Assembly: GCF_028688855.1 (NCBI RefSeq)
Contig: NZ_JAQTXI010000005.1
Coordinates: 1-64,000, forward strand
From: Neomegalonema sp.
GTDB lineage: Bacteria > Pseudomonadota > Alphaproteobacteria > Rhodobacterales > Rhodobacteraceae
Length of the DNA: 64,000 nucleotides
Reading direction: 5' to 3'
Positions 1 to 8,066 of the stretch are shown here, piece after piece; within the stretch, counting starts at the first letter, position 1, and each line of letters opens with the position of its first letter. Below the pieces are notes generated by a model. It was not told the origin of the DNA and ran no database searches. It saw only the letters and a list, made by a program, of their open reading frames with translations. A program made the position numbers and the translations under genes.

Positions 1-220
1 CGGGGACGACCTCGGCGGCGACGACCTCGGCGGGGATCTGGACGGCGGCGTCGAGGCCGTGGTGCGCGGCGGCGACGGGCTCGGGGACGATCTCGGCGGC
101 GACGATCTCGGCGGGGATCTGGGCGGCGACGATCTCGGCGGAGATCTGGGCGGCGGCGACGACCTCGGCGGCGACGACCTCGGCGACGCGGGCGCGGGCG
201 CGGGCGGCCAGCGGCGTTGA
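1..220 (+). CDS. 3' end of a low-complexity Gly/Asp/Leu-rich frame (partial, uncertain)
   Basis: The first 220 bases are an imperfect repeat. In the frame that ends at TGA 218-220 they read as about 72 residues built from blocks such as GDDLGG and GGDLGG, ending in a short Gly/Ala-Gln-Arg-Arg tail. Third positions are almost all G or C, as in the confirmed genes, and a GGAGGGC-TTCG-GCCCTCC hairpin follows the stop directly, which favours this strand and frame. Another plus frame (arginine-rich, stop at 247-249) and the minus strand are also open, because the repeat lacks stops everywhere. No family is recognised and the start lies outside the window. It could be a disordered tail or a non-coding repeat. 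Confidence 0.3.
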   Translation, partial: GDDLGGDDLGGDLDGGVEAVVRGGDGLGDDLGGDDLGGDLGGDDLGGDLGGGDDLGGDDLGDAGAGAGGQRR

Positions 221-227
221 GCCTTCC

Positions 228-245
228 GGAGGGCTTCGGCCCTCC
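228..245 (+). terminator. UUCG tetraloop hairpin after the partial upstream frame
   Basis: A perfect seven-pair stem with a TTCG loop lies seven bases after the stop at 218-220. No T-run follows, so termination would be weak or Rho-assisted. It separates the repeat from parE. Confidence 0.5.
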
Positions 246-372
246 CTGACGTCCGGTTTCGGGGCGACGTGGAGGAGCTTTCTCCGCGCCGCCCTTTTCT
301 TTTGGGCCGGGATGCGCTATGAGGCGTCTTCAGAAACATTCCAAGAACGAATTTGAAGGACTCAGGGCGCGC

Positions 373-2349
373 ATGGCCGAGAATCTCTTCGCCGATTCCG
401 CCTCCGGGAGCTATTCGGCTCAGGACATCGAGGTGCTGGAGGGTCTGGAGCCCGTCCGCAAGCGGCCCGGCATGTATGTCGGGGGCACGGACGAAAGGGC
501 CCTGCATCATCTGGCCGCCGAGGTGCTGGACAACGCCATGGACGAAGCCGTGGCGGGCCACGCCTCGCGGATCGAGGTGTCGCTCCGCGCCGACGGCTTC
601 CTGACCATCCGCGACAATGGTCGCGGCATTCCGGTCGATCCTCATCCGAAATTCCCCGGCAAATCCGCGCTGGAGGTGATCCTCACCACGCTGCATTCGG
701 GCGGCAAGTTCTCGAACAAGGCCTATCAGACGGCGGGCGGCCTGCATGGCGTGGGCAGTTCGGTGGTCAACGCGCTGTCGGAGCGGCTGGAGGTCGAGGT
801 CGCCCGCGACCGCAAGCTCTATGGTCAGGATTTCGCGCGGGGCCTGCCGCTCGGGCCTCTGGTCGAGAAGGGCGCGGCGCCCAATCGTCGGGGCACGACG
901 GTGACCTTCCGCCCCGATCCCGAGATCTTCGGGGCGCGGGCGGGGTTCAGGCCGTCCCGGCTGTTCAAGATGGCGCGGGCGAAGGCCTATCTGCATCGGG
1001 GGGTCGAGATCCGCTGGGCCTGCGCGCCGGAGCTCCTGCAGGAAGGCGACGCCACGCCCTCCGAAACGACGCTGCATTTTCCGGGCGGCCTCGAAGAATT
1101 CCTGCGCGCCGAACTGGGCGATCAGCAGCCGGTGGAAGGCGCGATCTTCTCGGGCAAGGCGGCCTTCAGCGAGAAGTTTGGCCCCGAGGCGGTGGGCTCG
1201 GTGGAGTGGGCGCTCGCCTGGACCGAGGACGGCGAAGGCTTCGTGCAGAGCTTCTGCAACGCCATCCCGACGCCGCTCGGCGGCACTCATGAGGCGGGGT
1301 TCCGCGCGGCGATCCTGAAGGGCCTGCGGGCTCATGGCGAACTCACCAGCAACCGCAAGGCGGCCCAGATCACGCCCGAAGACGTCTTCGTGGGCGCGGG
1401 AGCGGTGATGTCGGCCTTCATCCGCGATCCGGAGTTCCAGGGCCAGACCAAGGAGAAGCTGTCGAGCGCCGAGGCGACGCGCTTCATCGAGGGCGCGATG
1501 CGCGATCCCTTCGACCATTGGCTGGCGGCGGATCCGCGTCGGGCGGGGGCGCTGCTGGAGCTGTTCATCTCGCGCGCCGAGGAGCGCCTGAAGCGTCGCG
1601 CCGAGAAGGACGTGGCCCGCAAGAGCGCCACGAAGCGCCTGCGTCTGCCGGGCAAGCTGGCCGATTGCGCCGACGCCTCCAAGGCGGGCTCGGAGATCTT
1701 CATCGTGGAGGGCGATTCGGCGGGCGGCTCGGCCAAGCAGGCCCGCGACCGCAAGACCCAGGCGATCCTTCCGCTCAAGGGCAAGATCCTGAACGTGGCC
1801 AGCGCCAGCCTGGAGAAGCTCGCGCAGAATCAGGAGCTTCAGGATCTGATGCAGGCTCTGGGGGTGGCTCTGGGCCGGAATTACCGCGACGAGGATCTGC
1901 GCTACGAGCGCGTGATCATCATGACCGACGCCGATGTGGACGGCGCCCATATCGCTTCGCTGCTGCTGACCTTCTTCTTCACCCAGACGCCGAAGATGAT
2001 CGAGGCCGGGAAGCTCTATCTGGCGGCGCCGCCGCTCTATCGCCTGACCCAGGGGGGGAAGTCGGTCTACGCCCGCGACGACGCCCATCGCGAGAAGGTC
2101 ATGGCGAGCGTCTTCCGCAACAAGGGCAAGGTGGAGGTCAGCCGCTTCAAGGGCCTCGGCGAGATGACCCCGCGCCAGCTCAAGGAGACCACCATGGATC
2201 CCGAGCTTCGCCAGCTGATCCGCGTGCGCCTCGCCGACGAGGAGCCGGGCGAAACCTCGGATCTGGTCGAGCGGCTGATGGGCAAACGCCCCGAGATGCG
2301 CTTCGAATTCCTGCGCGAAAACGCCGCCTTCGCCGAAGCCGACATCTGA
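373..2349 (+). CDS. parE: DNA topoisomerase IV subunit B (ParE)
   Basis: ParE is the ATPase subunit of topoisomerase IV, which decatenates daughter chromosomes together with ParC. The 658-residue product carries the GHKL ATPase signatures (DNAMDEAV, DNGRGIP, GLHGVGSSVVNALS) in the first 150 residues. It then has the TOPRIM motifs EGDSAGGSAKQARDR and DADVDGAHI, and a C-terminal type IIA tail. The compact length, the lack of the large GyrB insertion and the motif LGRNYRDEDLRYERVI favour ParE over GyrB. An in-frame ATG at 319 would add 18 residues. I chose 373 because GAAGGA lies upstream and the protein then begins like alphaproteobacterial ParE (short leader, then DIEVLEGLEPVRKRPGMYVGG). It is convergent with the GNAT gene. 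Confidence 0.93.
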   Translation: MAENLFADSASGSYSAQDIEVLEGLEPVRKRPGMYVGGTDERALHHLAAEVLDNAMDEAVAGHASRIEVSLRADGFLTIRDNGRGIPVDPHPKFPGKSALEVILTTLHSGGKFSNKAYQTAGGLHGVGSSVVNALSERLEVEVARDRKLYGQDFARGLPLGPLVEKGAAPNRRGTTVTFRPDPEIFGARAGFRPSRLFKMARAKAYLHRGVEIRWACAPELLQEGDATPSETTLHFPGGLEEFLRAELGDQQPVEGAIFSGKAAFSEKFGPEAVGSVEWALAWTEDGEGFVQSFCNAIPTPLGGTHEAGFRAAILKGLRAHGELTSNRKAAQITPEDVFVGAGAVMSAFIRDPEFQGQTKEKLSSAEATRFIEGAMRDPFDHWLAADPRRAGALLELFISRAEERLKRRAEKDVARKSATKRLRLPGKLADCADASKAGSEIFIVEGDSAGGSAKQARDRKTQAILPLKGKILNVASASLEKLAQNQELQDLMQALGVALGRNYRDEDLRYERVIIMTDADVDGAHIASLLLTFFFTQTPKMIEAGKLYLAAPPLYRLTQGGKSVYARDDAHREKVMASVFRNKGKVEVSRFKGLGEMTPRQLKETTMDPELRQLIRVRLADEEPGETSDLVERLMGKRPEMRFEFLRENAAFAEADI

Positions 2350-2359
2350 ACGACGCGGA

Positions 2360-2383
2360 GGAGCGGCTTACAGAAGCCGCTCC
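2360..2383. terminator. hairpin between convergent parE and GNAT genes
   Basis: GGAGCGGCTT, loop ACAG, AAGCCGCTCC form a perfect ten-pair stem. It begins 11 bases after the parE stop and includes the stop codon of the opposing GNAT gene. It can serve both transcripts, although no T-run follows on the parE side. Confidence 0.55.
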
Positions 2384-2886
2384 AGATAGCGCACGGTCTT
2401 GCCGCGATCCTCCAGCCGGGCGCTGCCGACCTCGCGGAAGCCGAGCGCCGCATGGAAGGCGTCCGAAGCGGGATTGGGCGGATCGGAGTTCACTTCGCAG
2501 ACGACGCGCTTCAGCCCCGCCTCTTTCGCGCTTGCGAAAAGCTCGGCGTAAAGCCGTCGCGCCAGGCCGCCGCCGCGCGCCCGCTCCGAGACGATCACCC
2601 GATCCACATAGGCGAAATCTCCGGCGGCGTCCGGGCCGCGCGCCCGGAACCAGAGGAAATTCGGGCTGTCGTAATCCGCCGCGGCGTCCAGCGCGATCAG
2701 CAGGGCCTCGGGCGCGCCCTCGGGCCCGACGGCGCGGGCGAGGAAGGCCTCGCCGAGCAGCCGGACGAAGGCTTCGGGGCTCATCGAGGAGGTTTCGCGG
2801 GCGTGCGCCTCGTTCAAGGCGTGAAGCCCCGCCAGATCCTGCGCGAGGATCGGGCGGGGCTGACGTCTTTCAGGGATTTCAGTCAC
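2368..2886 (-). CDS. GNAT family N-acetyltransferase
   Basis: The 172-residue product has a GNAT fold. Its acetyl-CoA loop is ERARGGGLARRLY (R/Q-x-x-G-x-A type), preceded by the beta-4 strand VDRVIVSE and followed by VCEVNSDPPNPASDAFHAALGFREVG. The latter is the usual 'Asn...FY..GF' beta-5/alpha-4 region with F in place of Y. The substrate is not predictable. I start it at GTG 2886 because this codon overlaps the phasin stop as GTGA, giving a translationally coupled pair. Co-transcription with a granule protein suggests, without proving, a role tied to carbon storage. Confidence 0.8.
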   Translation of the reverse strand: MTEIPERRQPRPILAQDLAGLHALNEAHARETSSMSPEAFVRLLGEAFLARAVGPEGAPEALLIALDAAADYDSPNFLWFRARGPDAAGDFAYVDRVIVSERARGGGLARRLYAELFASAKEAGLKRVVCEVNSDPPNPASDAFHAALGFREVGSARLEDRGKTVRYLERLL

Positions 2887-3203
2887 TTCAGACGGCGGGC
2901 GTTGGCGCTGGCCTTGCGGGCGATGGGCTTGAGCGCCGCGCTGGCGATCTGGGGGGCGCCCTTGCCGTTCACCGCCGCGAGGGCGGCGCTCTGGGCGGCG
3001 TGAGCGAAGGCCACGGGCTTCTCCATGGTCATGCGCACGGCTTCGCTGGGGAGCATCTTGCCCTCGGCCATCATCATGGTGCGGCGCCAGATGACGAATC
3101 CCGCGTTCTGGGCCATGGTCTGCGCGGCGGTCGCGAAGGTCCACCAGGCCTGAAAGGCGCGGAACTGGGCCGAAGGGTCGAAAAACCAGTCTTGACGACT
3201 CAT
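2883..3203 (-). CDS. phasin family protein
   Basis: This is a 106-residue amphipathic helical protein rich in Ala, Gln and Met, of the Phasin_2 type that coats polyhydroxyalkanoate granules. Visible features are the N-terminal WFFDPSAQFRAFQAWW segment, a central MTMEKPVAF motif and a basic C-terminus ANARRLK. A paralogue with the same MTMEKPxAF and ANARRL motifs lies at 47310-47609. The start at 3203 is preceded by GGAG at good spacing; an upstream ATG at 3269 would lie upstream of the predicted transcription start. The gene has its own promoter with a TGC-N3-GCA operator and shares a GTGA overlap with the GNAT gene. Confidence 0.85.
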   Translation of the reverse strand: MSRQDWFFDPSAQFRAFQAWWTFATAAQTMAQNAGFVIWRRTMMMAEGKMLPSEAVRMTMEKPVAFAHAAQSAALAAVNGKGAPQIASAALKPIARKASANARRLK

Positions 3204-3231
3204 GACGTCCACTCCGGATGCATGGGTTATG

Positions 3232-3242
3232 TTGCAGTGCAA
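3232..3242 (-). promoter_or_regulatory. PhaR-like operator of the phasin gene
   Basis: TTGC-AGT-GCAA is a perfect inverted repeat of the TGC-N3-GCA type that PhaR repressors bind in front of phasin genes in other alphaproteobacteria (family knowledge). It overlaps the end of the predicted -10 element and the start site, the classic position for a repressor. Confidence 0.6.
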
Positions 3243-3269
3243 TATAAACGGGGAAGGGGGCGAAAACAA
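3241..3269 (-). promoter_or_regulatory. predicted sigma-70 promoter of phasin-GNAT
   Basis: On the minus strand TTGTTT (3264-3269) and TATATT (3241-3246) are separated by exactly 17 bases. The predicted start near 3234 would give a leader of about 30 nt before the ATG at 3203. Confidence 0.55.
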
Positions 3270-3314
3270 GGCCGCGCGCCGAAGCTTCCGCTCCGCGGAG
3301 GAAGGCGAAAGGAC

Positions 3315-3343
3315 GCGGCCGCCGGGAGGTCTCCGGCGGCCGC
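3315..3343 (-). terminator. terminator downstream of glnA
   Basis: GCGGCCGCCGG and CCGGCGGCCGC form a perfect 11-pair stem around a 7-base loop. It lies 64 bases beyond the glnA stop and upstream of the phasin promoter. The minus strand continues GTCCTTTCGCC, only weakly T-rich. Confidence 0.6.
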
Positions 3344-3406
3344 AAATTCAGGACTGGTCGGCGAAGGCCGCAGGCGAAGCCGTTCCGGCCGCGCCCGACG
3401 ACGCCC

Positions 3407-4816
3407 TCACACCGAGTAGGAGGTCACGAACTCGATCGGGTGAGGCGTGGTCTCGTAGGCGAGGACCTCGTCCCACTTGATCTCGGCGTAGGACTCGATC
3501 TGGTCCTTGGTGAAGACGTTGCCCTTGAGCAGGAACTCGTGGTCCTCCTCGACCGCCAGCAGAGCCTCGCGCAGCGAGCCGCAGACGGTCGGGATGCCCT
3601 TCAGCTCCTCCGGCGGCAGGTCGTAGAGGTTCTTGTCCATGGCCTCGCCGGGATTGATCTTGTTCAGGATGCCGTCCATGCCGGCCATGAAGATCGCGGT
3701 GTAGGCGAGGTAGGGATTGGCGGTGGGATCCGGGAAGCGGATCTCGACGCGCTTGGCCTTGGGGTTCGAGGTGTAGGGAATGCGGCAGCTGGCCGAGCGG
3801 TTGCGGGCCGAATAGGCCAGCAGCACCGGCGCCTCGTAGCCCGGGACCAGGCGCTTGTAGCTGTTGGTCGAGGGGTTGGTGAAGGCGTTCAGGGCCTTGG
3901 CGTGCTTGAGGATGCCGCCGATGAAGAACAGGCAGGTGTCGGAGAGGTCGGCGTAGCGGTTGCCGGCGAAGACCGGCTTGCCCGCCTTCCAGATCGACTG
4001 GTGGACGTGCATGCCCGAACCGTTGTCGCCCTTGATGGGCTTGGGCATGAAGGTCGCGGAGAGGCCGTAGGCCTGGGCGACGTTGTGGATCACGTATTTG
4101 TAGGTCTGCATCAGGTCGCCGCACTGCGAGAGCGGCGAATACTTGAAGCCCAGCTCATGCTGGTTGGTGGCGACCTCGTGGTGGTGCTTCTCGACGGGCA
4201 CGCCCATCTTCTTCATGGTCGAGAGCATCTCGCTGCGGAAATCCTGCCCGGAATCGAGCGGGTTGACCGGGAAGTAGCCGCCCTTGGGGCCCGGACGATG
4301 CGCGAGGTTGCCGCCCTCGATCTCCTTCCAGGTGTTGGCGGGCGACTCGGGGCCCTCGATCTCGTAGGCGACGCGGTGCGAGGAGACGTCGTAGCGCACG
4401 TCGTTGAAGATGAAGAATTCGGCTTCCGGGCCGCAATAGATGGTGTCGCCGACGCCCGTCTGCTTCAGATAGGCCTCGGCCTTCTTGGCGGTGCCGCGCG
4501 GATCGCGGGAATAGGGCTCGCCGGTGCCGGGCTCGAGGATGTCGCAGATGATGTTGACGGTCTTCTGCGCGTAGAAGGGATCGACGGCGGCGGTGGAGGC
4601 GTCGGGCGCCATCACCATGTCGGATTCGTTGATCGCCTTCCAGCCCGCGATGGAGGAGCCGTCGAACATGATGCCTTCGGTGAGCAGCTCTTCGGTGACC
4701 TCGGAGATGTCATAGGTGATGTGCTGCCACTTGCCGCGCGGATCGGTGAAGCGGAAATCGACATATTCCGCGTTTTCCGCGGCGATGAGGTCGAGAACGG
4801 ATTTGGCGTCGCTCAT
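3407..4816 (-). CDS. glnA: glutamine synthetase type I
   Basis: GlnA makes glutamine from glutamate, ammonia and ATP, the main ammonium assimilation step. The 469-residue length is standard for the dodecameric GSI-beta type. Signature regions are DPRGKWQH and FDGSSIAGWK near the N-terminus, ATFMPKPIKGDNGSGMHVHQS (ATP/metal binding) and NPKAKRVEIRFPDPTANPYLA. NLYDLPPEE carries Tyr398, the site expected to be adenylylated by GlnE. The gene follows glnB by 60 bases in the same direction. A sigma-54-type promoter upstream of glnB fits nitrogen control through NtrC. Confidence 0.97.
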   Translation of the reverse strand: MSDAKSVLDLIAAENAEYVDFRFTDPRGKWQHITYDISEVTEELLTEGIMFDGSSIAGWKAINESDMVMAPDASTAAVDPFYAQKTVNIICDILEPGTGEPYSRDPRGTAKKAEAYLKQTGVGDTIYCGPEAEFFIFNDVRYDVSSHRVAYEIEGPESPANTWKEIEGGNLAHRPGPKGGYFPVNPLDSGQDFRSEMLSTMKKMGVPVEKHHHEVATNQHELGFKYSPLSQCGDLMQTYKYVIHNVAQAYGLSATFMPKPIKGDNGSGMHVHQSIWKAGKPVFAGNRYADLSDTCLFFIGGILKHAKALNAFTNPSTNSYKRLVPGYEAPVLLAYSARNRSASCRIPYTSNPKAKRVEIRFPDPTANPYLAYTAIFMAGMDGILNKINPGEAMDKNLYDLPPEELKGIPTVCGSLREALLAVEEDHEFLLKGNVFTKDQIESYAEIKWDEVLAYETTPHPIEFVTSYSV

Positions 4817-4876
4817 GGCTCGTCCTTATGGGATCTGGAAGGCTCGAAACGAAAACGGAGGGGCGGGGAGGAGAGG

Positions 4877-5275
<399 letters not shown>

Positions 5276-5277
5276 TT

Positions 5278-5293
5278 AGCAAATGCGGCGCCA
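5278..5293 (-). promoter_or_regulatory. sigma-54 (RpoN) promoter of glnBA
   Basis: On the minus strand TGGCGCCGCATTTGCT matches the -24/-12 pattern TGGC-N8-TTGC, with exactly ten bases between the invariant GG and GC. It gives a leader of about 50 nt before glnB. I found no convincing NtrC dyad upstream by eye. Confidence 0.65.
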
Positions 5294-5459
5294 TTCCAGT
5301 TTCTCCTGAAGATTCAAGGAGGAATGGAGTAAACTCCGGCGAAGGGGCGCATTTTCAGGCTTTGCGGCGCCCAAAATTCAGGCGACAAGCCCAAATTTTA
5401 AGCTCTCGTGAAGCTTTCGTCGCCGCGCCGTCGCCGACTTCGCTGCGGGAGCGGGCCCG

Positions 5460-5497
5460 CCGCCGCCGCCCGGAGCCCCGGACCCGGGCGGCGGCGG
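5460..5497. repeat. perfect 14-bp GC inverted repeat upstream of tRNA-Leu
   Basis: CCGCCGCCGCCCGG (5460-5473) and its exact complement (5484-5497) flank ten bases. The T6 tract at 5515-5520 is 18 bases further on. Its role is unclear: it could end a transcript or be a relic. Confidence 0.5.
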
Positions 5498-5595
5498 GGG
5501 AGGGCGGGAGGCGCTTTTTTGTGATGCGCGCCCTTTCGCCTGTGCTATAGAGGCCCCGATCCGGCTGGGTTTTCCCGGCGGGGTCGCACGGTTTT

Positions 5596-5680
5596 GCGGG
5601 CGTGGTGAAACTGGCAGACACGCAGGATTTAGGTTCCTGTGCTGAAAGGCGTGTGGGTTCAACTCCCTCCGTCCGCACCA
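5596..5680 (+). tRNA. tRNA-Leu (anticodon TAG)
   Basis: The 85-base gene folds with acceptor GCGGGCG/CGTCCGC (one G-U pair) and an encoded CCA end. Its anticodon arm has stem CAGGA/TCCTG around loop TTTAGGT, giving anticodon TAG. It also has a long variable arm as expected for leucine, and a GGGTTCAACTCCC T-arm. It lies directly upstream of tig. Confidence 0.95.
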
Positions 5681-5753
5681 AATCTCGACCGCCGCGCGAC
5701 AAAGACACGCACCCGGCGCGCCTCCGGCCGCCCACGACAGGACGACGACGAAC

Positions 5754-7091
5754 ATGCAGGTGACGGAGACCAAATCCGAAGGTCTGAGGCGCGAATACGC
5801 CGTGGTGATCGGCGCGGCGGAGATCGACGCGAAGGTCGTCGACAAGCTTCAGGGCAACCGCGAAGCCTTCGCCATGAAGGGATTCCGCAAGGGCAAGGCG
5901 CCCCTCGCGGTGATGCGCAAGATGTTCGGCAAATCGCTGCTCGGCGAGACCGTGCAGGAGCTGGTGGACGGCGCCGTCAAGGATCTGGTCGCGCGCCATG
6001 AAATGCGCCCGGCCATGCAGCCGGACGTGCGCATCACCACCGCCAACTTCCAGGAAGGCGACGACCTGAAGCTGGAGGTGGCCATGGAGCTGCTGCCCGA
6101 GATCCCCGAGGTCGATTACGCCGCCGTGGAGCTCGAGCGCCTCGTGGTCGAGGCCCCCGAGTCCGAAGTGGACGAGGCCCTGAACAAGATCGCCGAATCC
6201 AGCGCGACCTACGCCCCCCGCGAGGAAGGCGCCCTTTCCGAGACGAAGGACCAGCTCTCCATCGACTTCCTCGGGAAGATCGACGGCGAGGCCTTCGAAG
6301 GCGGCAAGGCCGAAGACTTCCCGCTGGTGCTGGGCTCCGGCCAGTTCATCCCCGGCTTCGAGGACCAGCTCCTCGGCAGGAAGGCCGGCGAGGAAGTCGC
6401 GGTGAAGGTGACCTTCCCCGAGAATTACGGCGCCCAGAACCTCGCGGGCAAGGAAGCCGTCTTCGACGTGGTCGTGAAGGAGGTCCGCGCCCCCGGCAAG
6501 GCCGAGCTGAACGACGATCTCGCCAAGAAGTTCGGCGCCGCCGACCTCGCCGAGCTGCGCTCCCGCGTGGCCGAGCGCGTCAAGGCCGAATACGACGCCG
6601 CCTCGCGCGCCCATGTGAAGCGCCGCCTGCTCGACGCCCTGGACGAGAAGGTCTCCTTCGACCTGCCCCCGACCATGGTGCGCGTCGAGGCCGACTCCAT
6701 CGCCCATCAGCTCTGGCACGAAGAGCACCCCGAGGAGCACGGCCACAACCACGGCTCCATCGAGCCGACCGACGAGCATAAGAAGATCGCCGAACGCCGC
6801 GTGCGCCTCGGGCTGCTTCTGGCGCAGGTCGGCACCGTGAACCAGATCGCGGTGAGCGAGCAGGAGCTGAACCAGGCCATCTTCCAGCAGGCCCGCCAGT
6901 ATCCCGGCCAGGAACGCGAGTTCTTCCAGTGGGTGCGCGGCAACCAGAACGCCCTGAACCAGGTCCAGGCCCCGATCTTCGAGGACAAGGTCGTGGACTT
7001 CATCCTCGGCAAGGCGAAGATCGCCGACAAGACGGTCTCCAAGGAAGAGCTGGAGAAGGCCCTCGCCGAACTCGAGGAAGCCGAGCTCTGA
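5754..7091 (+). CDS. tig: trigger factor (ribosome-associated chaperone)
   Basis: Trigger factor binds the ribosomal exit tunnel and shields nascent chains. The 445-residue protein has the N-terminal ribosome-binding domain with the signature GFRKGKAP (residues 43-50). A central FKBP-type prolyl isomerase domain follows (DQLSIDFLGKIDGEAFEGG...GSGQFIPGFE), and then the long helical C-terminal domain. A His-rich stretch, EEHPEEHGHNHGS, near residue 325 is an acceptable variation. The order tig-clpP-clpX is the common proteobacterial arrangement. A GC-rich hairpin ends the gene. Confidence 0.96.
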   Translation: MQVTETKSEGLRREYAVVIGAAEIDAKVVDKLQGNREAFAMKGFRKGKAPLAVMRKMFGKSLLGETVQELVDGAVKDLVARHEMRPAMQPDVRITTANFQEGDDLKLEVAMELLPEIPEVDYAAVELERLVVEAPESEVDEALNKIAESSATYAPREEGALSETKDQLSIDFLGKIDGEAFEGGKAEDFPLVLGSGQFIPGFEDQLLGRKAGEEVAVKVTFPENYGAQNLAGKEAVFDVVVKEVRAPGKAELNDDLAKKFGAADLAELRSRVAERVKAEYDAASRAHVKRRLLDALDEKVSFDLPPTMVRVEADSIAHQLWHEEHPEEHGHNHGSIEPTDEHKKIAERRVRLGLLLAQVGTVNQIAVSEQELNQAIFQQARQYPGQEREFFQWVRGNQNALNQVQAPIFEDKVVDFILGKAKIADKTVSKEELEKALAELEEAEL

Positions 7092-7100
7092 CCCTATGCG

Positions 7101-7129
7101 CCGGGCGGGGCCCTCTTGGCCTCGCCCGG
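7101..7129 (+). terminator. terminator downstream of tig
   Basis: CCGGGCG (7101-7107) pairs with CGCCCGG (7123-7129), extended by GGCC/GGCC inside. GCTTTGCG follows. It lies 10 bases after the tig stop. Confidence 0.6.
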
Positions 7130-7178
7130 GCTTTGCGCGTAAGCTCCGCATGTTTGATCCGCGAAGCTCGGGAGCCCC

Positions 7179-7207
7179 CTGCCAAAAGCGGATCCGGCGC
7201 CTATATC
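7179..7207 (+). promoter_or_regulatory. predicted clpP promoter
   Basis: CTGCCA (7179-7184) and TATATC (7202-7207) are 17 bases apart, about 50 bases before the clpP start. The same TATATC -10 word is used at the tmRNA and ygiB-like promoters in this window. Confidence 0.4.
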
Positions 7208-7256
7208 TACGACGGGATCGCGACGCCTTCCCTGACGCCCCTAATCGCGAGCGAAC

Positions 7257-7889
7257 ATGAGAGATCCGATCGAGACCTTCACGAACACCCTCGTTCCCAT
7301 GGTGGTCGAGCAGACCAGCCGCGGCGAGCGGGCCTTCGACATCTACTCCCGTCTTCTGAAGGAGCGCATCATCTTCCTCGCCGGCCCGGTGCATGACGGC
7401 ATGGCCACTCTGGCCGTGGCGCAGCTCATGTTCCTGGAGTCGGAGAATCCGAAGAAGGAGATCTCGCTCTACATCAACAGCCCCGGCGGAATCGTGACCT
7501 CGGGCCTGTCCATCTACGACACGATGCAATACATCCGCTGCCCCGTGGCGACGCTCTGCGTCGGACAGGCGGCCTCGATGGGCTCGCTCCTGCTGACGGC
7601 GGGCGAGAAGGGCATGCGCTATTCCCTGCCGAACAGCCGGATCATGGTCCATCAGCCTTCGGGCGGCTTCAACGGCCAGGTCAGCGACATCCAGATCCAC
7701 GCCCGCGAGGCCCTTGAACTGCGCGAGCGGCTGAACAAGATCTACGTGAAGCACACGGGCCAGGACCTCGAAGCCGTCGAGGCCGCCATGGAGCGCGACA
7801 ACTTCATGACGCCCGAACAGGCCAAGGCCTGGGGGCTGATCGACCAGATCTTCGAGAAGCGCCCGGAAGCGCCGACCGCCAGCGCCTGA
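7257..7889 (+). CDS. clpP: ATP-dependent Clp protease proteolytic subunit
   Basis: ClpP forms the tetradecameric serine-protease chamber that degrades substrates fed by ClpX or ClpA. The 210-residue product shows the catalytic triad: Ser107 in GQAASMGS, His132 in MVHQPSGG and Asp181 in ERDNFMT. The oxyanion segment NSPGG and the C-terminal helix end normally. It lies between tig and clpX and probably has its own promoter, since a terminator-like hairpin separates it from tig. Confidence 0.97.
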   Translation: MRDPIETFTNTLVPMVVEQTSRGERAFDIYSRLLKERIIFLAGPVHDGMATLAVAQLMFLESENPKKEISLYINSPGGIVTSGLSIYDTMQYIRCPVATLCVGQAASMGSLLLTAGEKGMRYSLPNSRIMVHQPSGGFNGQVSDIQIHAREALELRERLNKIYVKHTGQDLEAVEAAMERDNFMTPEQAKAWGLIDQIFEKRPEAPTASA

Positions 7890-8066
7890 TTCCGGGATTG
7901 AATCGCGCGTCGGCGGGGCTTACCGTCGACGCGCGCCCGGGCATGGCGCGGGAATTGCTCGGGAAAGCCCGGAGCCGGGCTTTTGCGGGAGGCTCCGCAG
8001 CGTCGCCCCTCGATTGCGGGCGGCGCGCGAGCGAGAGGATGAGGCGAGTTCCGCCGGGAGGATGCG

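Noticed and set aside
1..249. Arginine-rich frame ending at 247-249
   Set aside because: It has poor third-position GC compared with all real genes and its last codons would run through the UUCG hairpin.
373..2349. GyrB instead of ParE
   Set aside because: Length, TOPRIM-adjacent motifs and the lack of the GyrB insertion favour ParE.
5294..5460. NtrC binding dyads upstream of glnBA
   Set aside because: No pair close to TGCACC-N5-GGTGCA could be found by eye, so none is annotated.
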